Part shown: in pieces, positions 23,395-35,878 of the stretch
Layout: the number at the start of each line of letters is the position of its first letter
How positions within the stretch are numbered: position 1 is the stretch's first letter
NCBI RefSeq assembly: GCF_958450345.1
Contig: NC_088781.1
Location: 116,758,431 to 116,822,430, forward strand
DNA length: 64,000 bases
Origin: Calliphora vicina
Taxonomy: Eukaryota; Arthropoda; Insecta; Diptera; Calliphoridae
Reading direction: 5' to 3'
Position numbers and translations under genes: made by a program
The notes under the pieces: model-generated
Seen by the model: the letters and a program-made list of their open reading frames with translations, nothing else
Told to the model about the DNA's origin: nothing
Database searches by the model: none

Positions 23395-23709
23395 AAACGC
23401 TGTTTTTGGAGACGAGCAAAAAGACTTGTGGTTGTTCAAAAAAGTTTGGAAAATACAGACCTATGGCCATTATTCCTATCGATATCTTTTAACACATCCT
23501 GTCATTATCATTGCTAATGCGTGTCTTAACTTAGTGATCCTATTCGTTTAAAGAGAAACTCTAAAAACCCCGTAGAATTAAATAAGAATTTCTACTGGAA
23601 GGGATTGACTCATGTCACAGATTCAGATTTCAAAAGACAAAAAAGCCTTTCGAATCGAACGACATTTCCAGGACATCCTGTAGTTCAGAATATTAAACAA
23701 CACGAATAG

Positions 23710-24866
23710 TTAGATCAGGGCAACAAAATCGAAAAAATTTTAGAGGCTTTTTAAACCACCACACAATTTTGATGTGTTGTGGTTCCAGTAGTACAAATAC
23801 GGTCCAATTTTACATTCTATGGAGAAATTTTTTTTTTAAATTTTTTTTGTAAAATTGAGAATTTTTTTAGACGTTTCTCCACATAATTTATAATAACTCA
23901 AAAAGGGTAAGTGCGATATTATTAAAATAAACTTAAAAAAGTTTAGACCTACATGACCTTTAATACGTTTTTATATTGCCTTTTATTCGGCTCAATAGTT
24001 TCCGAGTTATAACAAATTGAAGCAAAAAACGGCAGAAATTGTTCACGTTTATTGCATTACTGCAAAACCACATATAATAGCAACAAAATGAGATATCGAT
24101 CATAAAAATCGATTGATTCTTTTCGAATTCATTCACAATTAAGTGAATTCGCTCAATTTCACAAAATTTAACTTTTTTGTTTGTTATACATAAAATTGAG
24201 TAGTTAATAATCTTCTTTTGATTGATTGAATTTTGAAAACATTTTCCCCTTGATATGTAGAAATTTTTACATATATATTGCGTTTCAATCGGCTCAGTAG
24301 TTTCGGAGATATAATAACAAATTTAAGCAAAAAATATTTTTTTTTTTACGTGAAAATAGCAATATTTTGTGTTTTAAAAAAAATCATGAAAAATCGATAA
24401 CGGCAGAAATTGTTCACACTTATTGCTTTATCGAAAAGCCACATGTACTAGGAATAAAATGAGATATCAACCATAAAAATCTATGGATTATTTTCGAATT
24501 TATTCACAATTAAGTGAATTCGCTTATTTTCAGAAAATTCTAAAATTTTAACAAAAATTTACTTCAATTTGTTATTATAACTCCGAAAGTACTGAACCGA
24601 TTAAAACGTAATATATATAAACAGATTAAAGGTTATGTAAATTTTAACTTTTCAAAGTTTACTTTAATAATATCGGACTAACCCTTTTTGAGTTATCATA
24701 ATTTATGTGGAGATACATCTAAAAAATTCACAATTTTAGAAAAAAAAAATTTATCCATAGAATTCAAAAATTTTACCATTTTTGTACTTAGGTAACCATG
24801 ATGCATCAAATCTATATAGTGGTTAGTGAATGAAGCCTTTTTTTGCTGTTGACCTATGTTATCTAA
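23710..24866. mobile_element. large fold-back element (about 1.15 kb)
   Basis: Outer arms are inverted, diverged copies of each other. Left landmarks in order: gggcaacaaaa (23718), aaccac...tttgatg, tagtacaaa, ttctatgga, ctccacataattt, aactcaaaaagggt, then an arm near 23990 with 'tttccgagttata'. The right side shows these in reverse complement, ending near 24866. Inside, the block starting 'cggcagaaattgttcac' occurs twice in direct order (about 24031 and 24405), so the core also holds a tandem duplication of about 370 bp. No transposase frame is present. Confidence 0.75.
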
Positions 24867-24945
24867 GTGACCGTTGATAGAGTTAAGAAAAAAAATATTT
24901 TTAAAAAAAAAAACAAACACAAACTGTGAAGTGTTTCACTTCTCT

Positions 24946-25005
24946 GGCGGAAATTGAACCCGTAACCCTCAGATTCGGCACAATATCGACTGGTCTATCG
25001 GGGCA
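24946..25005 (-). repeat. tRNA-like sequence, inverse copy
   Basis: On the minus strand it reads CCCCGATAGACCAGTCGATA, later CTGAGGGTTACGGGTTCAA and TTTCCGCC. The first part resembles an A box (TAGACCAGTCG), the second a B box (GGGTTCAATTTCC). Spacing is near that of a tRNA, but the stems do not pair fully. The CTGAGGGTT-G/A-CG-GTTCAA core is shared with 23341-23394. A SINE or tRNA-derived relic is likeliest. Confidence 0.45.
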
Positions 25006-25534
25006 CTTAAATCCACATAGAGTTAAACAAAAAGATCTTCAAAGCAATGTCCCGTCGCCACTCCAGATTACAGACTATACAACGTTGAATATTATTTACC
25101 TGCCAATGTTAATAAGTAATAATAAACTATGGTCGTTTACCTTCAGCTCTTGGGTCAGTTGAATTTTGTAGGGGAGCAGGCTCAAGTCACGAAACAAAAT
25201 TCGTCAAGTTGTGAAAAGCCTCGGATTCTCACGAACAGGTAGAATTATAATTTATCCACAACATAGTCCTCTCGGAGCTTGCGGATCGTTACCCATTTTG
25301 TTCAATTAATTTTAAAACACATGCAAATGGTCTTGTTGAACGCTATATCCATCCATGATGATTTGGCAAAACAAACTGTATAAATGACAGCGAATTCGAC
25401 AAATATGGCCTCTATTAACTGTCAAAGTTCGGAAAGCCCTATTGGAATACCCTTTACTAGTCGATTTTCAGCAAAAGACGGCCTACCGGGTTTTAACATA
25501 CAATCGTGGTAACAAAAGGTTTCCCAAAAACATA

Positions 25535-27332
25535 TTTTTATACCCTTCACCTTCGTGAGAAGGATCTTCGAGATCCAAAGAATTAATCGGGTTTCTGGTT
25601 TAATCGAGCAAATAATTAATCGAGGTTTAGATTTATTCGGTTAATAATCGGTAAATTAAAAATTATTCGATTAACCGAAAAATTTCTATTTTCATTTTCA
25701 ATTGAAAATACAACAACGAATTTTGTGTACAAAAACATAAAAAACAGCTAATAAGGTATTTGAGATAATTTCTGTAAACATATCGCCTATTTGCTGCAAC
25801 AACGTCATAACTCAAAATCCGTGTTTTATGAACTGAGTAATACAAAATATGCGCTGTTCTATAATCCTTCATATAGTTTCATTAGTTTTCAAAAAAATCA
25901 ATTATTTTTTGTGTGAGAGTGTTTTTTTTTTGTTGTCACATCAAAATTAAAATTCATGTTTTCTGGTATATTTAATTTAAAATTTGGGTTAAATACAGAT
26001 TAGAAAGATATTAACATCTACTATTTATATTTCTGAAATCGCATGAGTTGTTGAAAATTTATTTAAGAAATAGTAAAATGTCATAAAATATTCAAAGACG
26101 TTTTTCTTGAAACAACTTTTTTTATATTATGACGTTGTTTCAGCAAATGAGCGATGTATGAGTTTTTTAGGGTTTTAGTGAACTCTCTCGCTGATTGTAT
26201 ATGTTGGAGAAATAAAAAGCATGATAAAGAATATTCCTTTTTGGATTGTTTTGGATATTGATTAATTTAATATTTTCGTTTAGTTATGATTAAAGACTCA
26301 ATTCAAAAAAAGTTTCGTTTATACATGTAAATACAAACAAAGTTTCAAATACATGTAAATTAAATATGTCAGTTGTTATACATACTCACTAATCATATCA
26401 TATCATCAAAAATATCTAATTTTAATTTGAAATTTGTATTTGAATGGAAAAATAAATACAAAAATTTGTTTAAAGTGCAAAAAAAGGAATTTCGGTTAAT
26501 CGGTTAATCGACACAAATTAATCGGTTTATTTGTTATTTGAAAATAGGCAATTTCAAATTATTCGAACAGTTAACCGTCCAAAATTAATCGGTTAACCGA
26601 TTAACGGTTAATCGATTGAATACCCTAATATCTAATGATAGATAGAAGAAGAAGACCTTTGCAACCATAGTAAGTTGGACCTACAATGGGTCAAGATCGG
26701 AAAAAATATTCTTTAACCCGAATTTTTTTTGAGGAAAAAACCAGGACATCCTCGAATTTTGACCTATTTCTGACCTACAGTGAGCCTCAAAAGTGAGTAA
26801 ACACCAAAAATTATTTGATTTTTTAAGAAATCCTAAAATCTATCCATCGATTAAAATTTAAAAGTTTCGGTTTGATGGAGATTGAGTTGAATAATAGATT
26901 CGGTTCTGAAAAATGAAGATTTAAGTCGGAATATAATGATTTTTATGATCTTAAAAAAATCAAAAAATTCACTGGTGTATACTCACTTCTGAGGCTGTGT
27001 GTATATCTGGATTACTTAGTCATTAATAAAAACAATATGGATAGCTAAATGATAGATATTTCAAAGACCTATGCAAACGACGTATATAAGACCATAGTAA
27101 TATTTTTTAACTCGAATTTTTTTTTTCATCAAAAAATTAAAAAACAAAAAATTTTTTTTTTAAAAAAAAATTTTAAAATAACAATTTGAAAATTTTTTTT
27201 TCCAAAAAATTAAAAAAACAACTGTAAAAAAAATAAATGTTTACCTAAAAATATTTAAAATTTGTATTTTGAAGTATAATTTGGTGAAGGATGTATAAGA
27301 TTCGGCACAGCCGAATATAGCTCTCTTACTTG
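25535..27332. mobile_element. hairpin-ended non-autonomous element with TTAATCGG repeats
   Basis: The left end has 'tacccttcacc' (25541) and the right end its near complement 'ggtgaaggatgta' (27283), followed by the stem-loop GATTCGGCACAGCCGAATA (27299-27317) and 'cttacttg'. Two clusters of ttaatcggttaa words (25583-25682 and 26490-26622) lie inside and pair as inverted repeats, and a second inner pair is built round 'tttgctg.aacaacgtcata' (25790-25811 and its complement at 26130-26150). No transposase frame. Several nested elements are possible. Confidence 0.55.
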
Positions 27333-28604
27333 TATTTTCTTACTAATATCGACGTTTGACTGCTGGTACTGTAAATCCAATTTTTATGTATATTGAATTA
27401 TATTATTATTTTTTCAAATTTCATTTAAATTCTCTAAGGGTTAACTATGTATGTATATTTCTTTAAGATTAAGTTACAAGTATATGTTGCAAACTATTCA
27501 TCTTCTAACAAAAAAGTAAATTTTTTATTTAGTTTCTTTCAACAAAGTGTTATTTTAAAAGGCACTACTATGTTTTTCGAAACATCTGTTTGAAAAATGA
27601 GCGTAAGTGCTTTTTGCAAAAAAAAAAAAAAATAAAAGAAAAATGCGAAATCTCTAAAAAAATCTATCATTCAGTTCTGTTTAAGAAAACAAGCACTGCG
27701 CTTAAACGTTTAATGGTAGTGAAAAACACGGTTCCAAAAAATTAAGTATTAAGAAGGACACATTAAAACTCGCAGAAAACAAATTGTTTGGAAAACGGTT
27801 AGAATAATCAAATATGTTTAATAGGAAAGAATATGTTGAAAAACTAATAAAGCAGCTGGTAACGTTATGAAGATTTTAAAGGATTAGTCTAGGAATATCG
27901 TTTATAAGAAATTGTTCTCATAAATTCCTCAATAAATGGAATATTACAAAACGTGTTCAAAATCTCAAAGTTCCTCCGATAAACGTTTGAATTATCATGT
28001 AACTGTAAGTACATTTCGAGTTTTGCTCCAAATGTCAAAAATTCTATCTAAATCCAATATTTTTCTTTAAAAAAATTCATTACAGTTTCGTCTTCAACTC
28101 AATTTACTAAACAAACTAAAATTACTAATATTATCATATAAGAGAACCAACAATTTCAATAATTGCAATCCAATTTCATAGATAGTACCTAGAACCGACC
28201 TAATTCGATTGTCGAAAAATTCGGTTGCAATAACGAATCTGATTTCTAAACTATAAATTTATTGTAATTTAAAAATATGATAATATTAAGAATATGAATA
28301 TGCGCCTATTTATTATTGTTTTCACTTAAATTTTATACAAAACTATAAAACTATTTATAGCTACATATTGCTTTTTATTTTAATTTGTGTATTTTTTTGC
28401 TTCAAAACATTTTAATTAAAGTTTTTCCATTTTATCTGCAACTATTTCCTGTCATTTTCTCAACTAAGTATAGAAACAGCACGAATATGTAGTTGTCTTT
28501 ACTTGAACTATTTTTTTCTTTAGTAATTTTACAGTTGATTTTTCGATTACTTTTTTATTTTTATTATTTTTTTGTTGCAGTTATTTAGGTATTCAAATAT
28601 TTAG
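27333..28604. other. non-coding AT-rich DNA
   Basis: No gene or array recognised. Around 28190-28250 the words 'attcggttgcaataacgaatc' recall one arm of the MITE at 23018-23262, possibly a solo diverged end. Confidence 0.35.
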
Positions 28605-28778
28605 GTATTGTTATGCAATATCTATTATAGGAATGAAGGGACTTTAAAGGAATATATACTTTTATGGGATTTTTATGGTTCTCATTGTTCAATGATCTAT
28701 TCTCAGGATATGAAAGAGAAAGAATATTTAGAGCGGCAAACAACAGATGAACCACAGAAGCTATGGTTCTTCAATCAG
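28605..28778 (+). CDS. candidate exon of an unrecognised gene
   Basis: A 58-codon open stretch in phase 0, with AG just before 28605 and a GTATAT donor-like site after CAG at 28778. The product has a mixed, protein-like composition (e.g. TLKEYILLWDFYGSHCSMIY and QDMKEKEYLERQTTDEPQKL) unlike the K/N/F-rich chance frames elsewhere. I recognise no family. The upstream acceptor is weak and another AG at 28580 would place stops in frame. It could be an exon of a gene with very long introns, or chance. Confidence 0.25.
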
Positions 28779-28800
28779 GTATATCTATATTTATCTATAA

Positions 28801-29328
28801 CTAGTTGACCGCCCCGGATTCGCCCGGTAGCATTTATTAATGTTAGTTCTTCAAGTTTCTCCAACCCACACCACCTGCCTGTTCTTATTTATTTGCAAAT
28901 AAAATATCTAAATTTGTACTGCATACTTTAGGGATCTTTTTTATTACAGTTGAGTGCATTTAAAAAAAAAATTCCGAGTCTTATCCGGAATTTTTGAAGT
29001 CGTTAACCAAGCCATACAGTTGTATCAACGTATTCATGTCTAGTAGACCCACCGGATTATGTTAAAAGAAGAAACCCAATCTGTCCAATCTCCGTTCTGC
29101 TAGTGCTGAACAATGGCCGATAAGATCATCCTCGTCATGTCACAGGAGATGGACTTTCAGGAAGTCCGCCCGTCTGTTGAAATAAACTTTTCGAAGCCTT
29201 CAAATAACTTTCATACATCAATATATTCGCGATAGTCCAACTTTGGTTGGTATCTTAAATCGAGAAAACCGACCGACAAAGAAATGGCTGAGATATAAGA
29301 AAAAACTGAGACTACCTCGATTTTTCAA
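28801..29328 (-). mobile_element. dispersed repeat copy (minus orientation)
   Basis: Starts at 'gttgaccgccccggattcgcc', a GC-rich tract quite unlike its surroundings. Its far end, read on the minus strand, contains atctcagccatttc, ccgaccgacc-like wording and cgattt-aagatacc, then 'gaatatattgatgtatga'. The same succession is found on the plus strand at 52255-52360. So this is another copy of that interspersed family, with an internal part not present in the other copy. A Helitron/DINE-like identity is inference. Confidence 0.55.
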
Positions 29329-30593
29329 TATTATATTCAAAGGCATAAACAAATACCCAACAACGACTTTAATCCTTTAAATATATGCTCATAACACAAA
29401 ACAAAGTTAACATTTTCCATTGCATGCATTACATAGTTTATTTTTTTACTTATTTTACAGTTTTCTTCACCTCCATTTGCTGATACTGATTTGGAATTTT
29501 TTTTCTTTTTTTGTTTGTTTGTAACCAATGACCTTTACCGGTGATTAATGTGGTTTTTATAGTATTAAGTGTCTATGGTTGATGAGACATCACATGAATG
29601 AAATAAAAAATGAATCATGGATTCATATACACAAACATGTGTTTCCTCTCTTGCAGCGTTTTCTGCTTGAAAAGGCTTAAGAACCCAGCAGCTCGGGGTG
29701 ACTGTCCCAAAGCAATGATTTTACTTGTAATTTAGTATAAATACTGGTTACACAGGGAGAACTCAATTCTGGTGGGTACAATAACTACTTTCTAAAGAGC
29801 AGTACAAGACATGTCTTAATTGACTACCTTCTAGATAACTTAGAAACAGTTAAGTGATAATTAACTACATGCTAGATTATAAGGGATGCACAAAGTAACC
29901 AACTGACTTCAGCAAAATAAATAAACACTAGCAAAAATTACTGTCGAATAGCTATACATTTACTACTACTAAAACTGCTGGGAAAGATCTACATAAACAA
30001 TACATGTGTACAACACAACTATATTACTATTATTTTGCATACTTTTAGGAGCTACAACTAATTTCTTCTAAACACACGTGACATATTAAAAAGCTATTAA
30101 GCCTGAAATGCTATAGCAAGTAGATTTTCAAAATAATTTGACATTTTCAATAACCTTCTATCGTATGCCACAGATAATTTTTATTAAGGCCAGTATAATG
30201 ACAAAAATGTTTGAAATCGTTTAAATATTGATGTGTGTAAGGAATAGAAAAGAGTATTTAATATTCAGCTCTGCCAATTAGTTTTCTCTTATCTGCCAGT
30301 TTTTTTAATGAAGCTTGTAAATTATTGTACAATTAAATGATGCAAACAGTTTCAATAGATTAAATGTATTTTTTATTTAGCCATGTGAAAGGTCATTATA
30401 GTTGTTAAATTTTTTCTATAATTGTACGTTTGTGATGGTGGCCTTTAGCGGGTGTCGACCTTTTCAAATGGGGGAAAAAAGCAATTGTTTGTTGGCGCTG
30501 TTTAATATTTTATATTCGTGTATTTTAGTTTTCCATTAAAATACGAGGGTTACGTTGAAAGTTTTAGTAAACTTATTTGCGATTTTTATCAAC
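29329..30593. other. non-coding DNA
   Basis: No gene, array or clear transposon recognised. The reverse frame at 29337-29528 is a low-complexity chance frame. Confidence 0.4.
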
Positions 30594-31590
30594 TGGACTA
30601 GAACAGAACTAGTACAGAACTAGAACAGAACTAGAACAGAACTAGAACAGAACTAGAACAGAACTAGAACAGAACTAGAACAGAACTAGAACAGAACTAG
30701 AACAGAACTAGAACTAGAACAGAACTAGAACAGAACTAGAACAGAACTAGAACAGAACTAGAACAGAACTAGAACAGAACTAGAACAGAACTAGAACAGA
30801 ACTAGAACAGAACTAGAACAGAACTAGAACAGAACTAGAACAGAACTAGAACAGAACTAGAACAGAACTAGAACAGAACTAGAACAGAACTAGAACAGAA
30901 CTAGAACAGAACTAGAACAGAACTAGAACAGAACTAGAACAGAACTAGAACAGAACTAGAACAGAACTAGAACAGAACTAGAACAGAACTAGAACAGAAC
31001 TAGAACAGAACTAGAACAGAACTAGAACAGAACTAGAACAGAACTAGAACAGAACTAGAACAGAACTAGAACAGAACTAGAACAGAACTAGAACAGAACT
31101 AGAACAGAACTAGAACAGAACTAGAACAGAACTAGAACAGAACTAGAACAGAACTAGAACAGAACTAGAACAGAACTAGAACAGAACTAGAACAGAACTA
31201 GAACAGAACTAGAACAGAACTAGAACAGAACTAGAACAGAACTAGAACAGAACTAGAACAGAACTAGAACAGAACTAGAACAGAACTAGAACAGAACTAG
31301 AACAGAACTAGAACAGAACTAGAACAGAACTAGAACAGAACTAGAACAGAACTAGAACAGAACTAGAACAGAACTAGAACAGAACTAGAACAGAACTAGA
31401 ACAGAACTAGAACAGAACTAGAACAGAACTAGAACAGAACTAGAACAGAACTAGAACAGAACTAGAACAGAACTAGAACAGAACTAGAACAGAACTAGAA
31501 CAGAACTAGAACAGAACTAGAACAGAACTAGAACAGAACTAGAACAGAACTAGAACAGAACTAGAACAGAACTAGAACAGAACTGGAACT
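30594..31590 (-). repeat. 11-bp satellite array (inverted copy)
   Basis: About 90 units of agaacagaact, the exact reverse complement of the unit at 18921-20139. It is extremely homogeneous: the notable changes are 'agtacagaact' near 30611, a shortened unit near 30710, and an edge unit 'aactggaact' at 31581. The two arrays are inverted about a 10.45-kb centre. Confidence 0.98.
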
Positions 31591-33130
31591 TACCTTAACT
31601 CGCATTTCCAAATGGGTCTTTAAACAAATCTGTATGTTATTTAAAATCCAATTCCCTGACATATTTTAAAAATATTCTTATATGTAGCTACATATAAGAA
31701 TATAAATATGTGTGACCTTTGTTATGGGATTTAATAATGTCACAAATATATATGTATATTTTTCAATCACAAAAATATTTTTATATTTACTATATGTATA
31801 TGAATCTACCGATTACAATGTGTTGGTTTCTATAACAAAACCAATAGTAATCAATAACCCTCCCCATATAAATAAACATACCATTTCATGTACCAAATAT
31901 ATATTGGCTTTCTCTCTTTATGGCTAAACATATCTCTATTCCTTTCTTAAAGGACATCTGAAATAAAAGTTTTTGTTGCAACCTCCTCGTTTTCTGCAAA
32001 ACCTAACAACGCAAAGACATTCAATTATTTCATGTCATGTCATCCCATCTGGAGACATACATAGTTCAGAGTAAATATAACAGCGGATGATGTAAATCAA
32101 TTTGAGTTGTATAAAAATATAATACATATAAAACTTAATAAAAATAAATTTTATTTAGTCAGTTTACTACTTAAACGTCTGCTCTGCTGCTCTATCATTT
32201 ATATGGTTTTTTCTTCCTTTGTTAGAATTTTGTTTTTTAATATTTAATATAGAACAAACAGTCAAGAGATGGAAAAACTTAAATGTTTGTCATGTTCATC
32301 ATTTAACTGAAAACACAAACTAACAAACAAATAGAGATAAGAAGAAATAGGGATGGAGTCCTTCGCAAATTAAGTGTTAGCCATCCATCAGAGTAGTGTA
32401 TGGTTGTCATTTGTTGGGAAAATAAAACTAGTAATAATAGTAAAGCAAGAAAGTGGTTTTAAAAATACAAATACTTATTTCAGCAGTGAGGAATTTTACA
32501 TGTTCTCTATAGGTTGTAGTAGATTTCATGTATTCAAAGCAACTTCCTGTAAAATTACGTAGGAAACAATAGAAATTTCGTTAGCATAACCAATCTCTCA
32601 TAATCACAGCCTCAACATTAGATTGTTAAGCCTTTCTTTTGCTGCAACCAAATTTAAGTTCAATAAAATCTTAAATTTTTCAATAGATACATCAAAAATT
32701 CTCTTGTCAGAAGGATATCTTTTCCTACACTACATTTATGGAAAATTGTAGCAGTAAATTTTGTAGATTGTGAGTACGTAGAAGTGGAGTCTAAAGAATC
32801 CCAATGTAGCAATTTCATACTGTAGTGTACTTAAAAATAGCTAGAATATTGTTTAAGTAAAATATGGACGTAAATAATAAATTACAAAACATTATACTTA
32901 AGAAAATGTTTGTTTTATTACCAACTATTTATAATTAGAATGAGAAGGACAAAGAAAGATACAAATGTAACTGATGAGTCTGTTTCTCAGAACATTTACT
33001 TAGCTAAAAATATTTACTTAGTTATAAAGACATTTTGGGAAAGTAAACTTAGGCATTGATTGATGTATTTGATCATGCCTACACAAACAGCAAAAGATCT
33101 TACTCGAATATGGCAACAAAATGAACGATC
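31591..33130. other. non-coding AT-rich DNA
   Basis: Unique AT-rich DNA between the 11-bp and 12-bp arrays. Frames at 31712-31927 and 32374-32562 have no recognised family. No splice-supported exon was identified. Confidence 0.4.
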
Positions 33131-35878
33131 TTAGAAAACTGAACTAGAATCTAAACTGGAGCCTGAACTAGAGCCCAAACTCGAATCTGAGCTTGAACTA
33201 CAAACTGAACTACAACCGGAACAAGTAACTGTACATTTATTATTGCTGAACTAAGAACTAAACTATGCACGAAACTTTTTTTGAACTATGAACTAAACTA
33301 TGTAAGAAACTATTTTTGAACTATGAACTGAAATATGCAATTAGGAAGTGAACTAGGAACTGAACTAGAACTGAAATAAACTAGGAACTGAACTAGGAAC
33401 TGAACTAGAAACTGAACTGGGAACTGAACTAGGAACTAAACTAGGAACTGAACTAGGAACTAAACTAGGAACTAACTAGGAACTGAACTAAGAACTGAAC
33501 TAGGAACTGAACTAGGAACTAAACTAGGAACTGAACTAGGAACTGAACTAGGAACTTAACTAGGAACTGAACTAGGAACTGAACTAGGAACTGAACTAGG
33601 AACTGAACTTGGAACTGAACTAGAAACTTAACTAGGAACTGAACTAGGAACTGAACTAGGAACTGAACTAGAAACTGAACTAGGAACTGAACTAGGAACT
33701 GAACTAGGAACTGAACTAGGAACTGAACTTGGAACTGAACTAGAAACTTAACTAGGAACAGAACTAGGAACTGAACTAGAAACTGAACTAGGAACTTAAC
33801 TAGGAACTGAACTAGGAACTTAACTAGGAACTGAACTAGGAACTGAACTAGGAACTGAACTTGGAACTGAACTAGAAACTTAACTAGGAACTTAACTAGT
33901 AACTGAACTAGGAACTGAACTAGGAACTGAACTGGGAACTGAACTAGGAACTGAACTAGGAACTGAACTAGGAACTGAACTAGGAACTGAACTAGGAACT
34001 GAACTAGGAACTGAACTTGGAACTGAACTAGAAACTTAACTAGGAACTGAACTAGGAACTGAACTAGGAACTGAACTAGAAACTGAACTGGGAACTGAAC
34101 TAGGAACTAAACTAGGAACTGAACTAGGAACTAAACTAGGAACTGAACTAGGAACTGAACTGGGAACTGAACTAGGAACTGAACTGGGAACTGAACTAGG
34201 AACTGAACTAGGAACTGAACTAGGAACTGAACTAGGAACTGAACTAGGAACTGAACTTGGAACTGAACTAGGAACTTAACTAGGAACTGAACTAGGAACT
34301 GAACTAGAAACTGAACTAGGAACTGAACTAGGAACTGAACTAGGAACTGAACTTGGAACTGAACTAGGATCTTAACTAGGAACTGAACTAGGAACTGAAC
34401 TAGGAACTGAACTAGGAACTGAACTTGGAACTGAACTAGAAACTTAACTAGGAACTGAACTAGGAACTGAACTAGAAACTAAACTAGGAACTTAACTAGG
34501 AACTGAACTAGGAACTTAACTAGGAACTGAACTAGGAACTGAACTAGGAACTGAACTAAACTAGGAACTAAACTAGGAACTGAACTAGAAACTGAACTAG
34601 GAACTGAACTAGGAACTGAACTAGGAACTGAACTAGGAACTGAACTAGGAACTGAACTAGGAACTGAACTAGAAACTAAACTAGGAACTTAACTAGGAAC
34701 TGAACTAGGAACTTAACTAGGAACTGAACTAGGAACTGAACTAGGAACTGAACTAAACTAGGAACTAAACTAGGAACTGAACTAGAAACTGAACTAGGAA
34801 CTGAACTAGGAACTGAACTAGGAACTGAACTAGGAACTGAACTAGGAACTGAACTTGGAACTGAACTTGGAACTGAACTAGAAACTTAACTAGGAACTGA
34901 ACTAGGAACTGAACTAGGAACTGAACTAGAAACTTAACTAGGAACTGAACTAAGAACTGAACTAGGAACTGAACTAGGAACTGAACTAGGAACTGAACTT
35001 GGAACTGAACTAGAAACTTAACTAGGAACTGAACTAGGAACTGAACTAGGAACTGAACTAGAAACTGAACTAGGAACTGAACTAGGAACTGAACTAGGAA
35101 CTGAACTAGAAACTGAACTAGGAACTTAACTAGGAACTGAACTAGGAACTTAACTAGGAACTGAACTAGGAACTGAACTAGGAACTGAACTTGGAACTGA
35201 ACTAGGAACTGAACTTGGAACTGAACTAGAAACTTAACTAGGAACTTAACTAGGAACTGAACTAGGAACTGAACTGGGAACTGAACTAGGAACTGAACTA
35301 GGAACTGAACTAGGAACTGAACTAGGAACTGAACTAGGAACTGAACTAGGAACTGAACTAGGAACTGAACTTGGAACTGAACTAGAAACTTAACTAGGAA
35401 CTGAACTAGGAACTGAACTAGGAACTGAACTAGAAACTGAACTAGGAACTGAACTAGGAACTGAACTAGGAACTGAACTAGGAACTGAACTAGGAACTGA
35501 ACTAGGAACTGAACTTGGAACTGAACTTGGAACTGAACTAGAAACTTAACTAGGAACAGAACTAGGAACTGAACTAGGAACTGAACTAGGAACTGAACTA
35601 GGAACTGAACTGGGAACTGAACTGGGAACTGAACTAGAACTGTACTAAGTATTAACTGAAGTATTAGCTGAACTATGAACTGAACTATAAACTTAACTAT
35701 GAACAGAACTATAAACAGATCTACATATGTTCTGCATTACGAACTTATCTTGAACTAGAAGTAGAAGTATAACCTCAACTAGAAACTAGAACATAAACTG
35801 GAAACTGAACCTTAAGTAGAACCCAAACTAGATCCTGAACTACAATTTAAATTACAACCTGAACTTGAATCTAGAAAA
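33131..35878 (+). repeat. 12-bp satellite array
   Basis: Core from about 33340 to 35640 is built of aggaactgaact units with frequent variants (tt for ta: gaacttgg; aaa for gga: tagaaact; tta for tga: gaacttaac). Edges to 33131 and 35878 are strongly diverged but keep the gaact rhythm. Blocks of variants recur at multiples of the unit, e.g. 120 bp apart (33601/33721). A 197-bp tandem duplication is marked by the odd 'gaactaaactagg' junction at about 34551 and 34748. The unit resembles the 11-bp agaacagaact satellite with one base added. Confidence 0.96.

Noticed and set aside
30594..31590. Array of steroid-receptor half-sites (AGAACA) or heat-shock elements
   Set aside because: Only direct half-sites at 11-bp spacing are present. 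The inverted AGAACA-N3-TGTTCT form and the TTCnnGAA form are both absent, and flies lack a glucocorticoid-type receptor.
33131..35878. Long open reading through the 12-bp array (LGTE repeats)
   Set aside because: It has no start codon, TTAACT variants introduce stop codons in other frames, and the edges decay like non-coding satellite.
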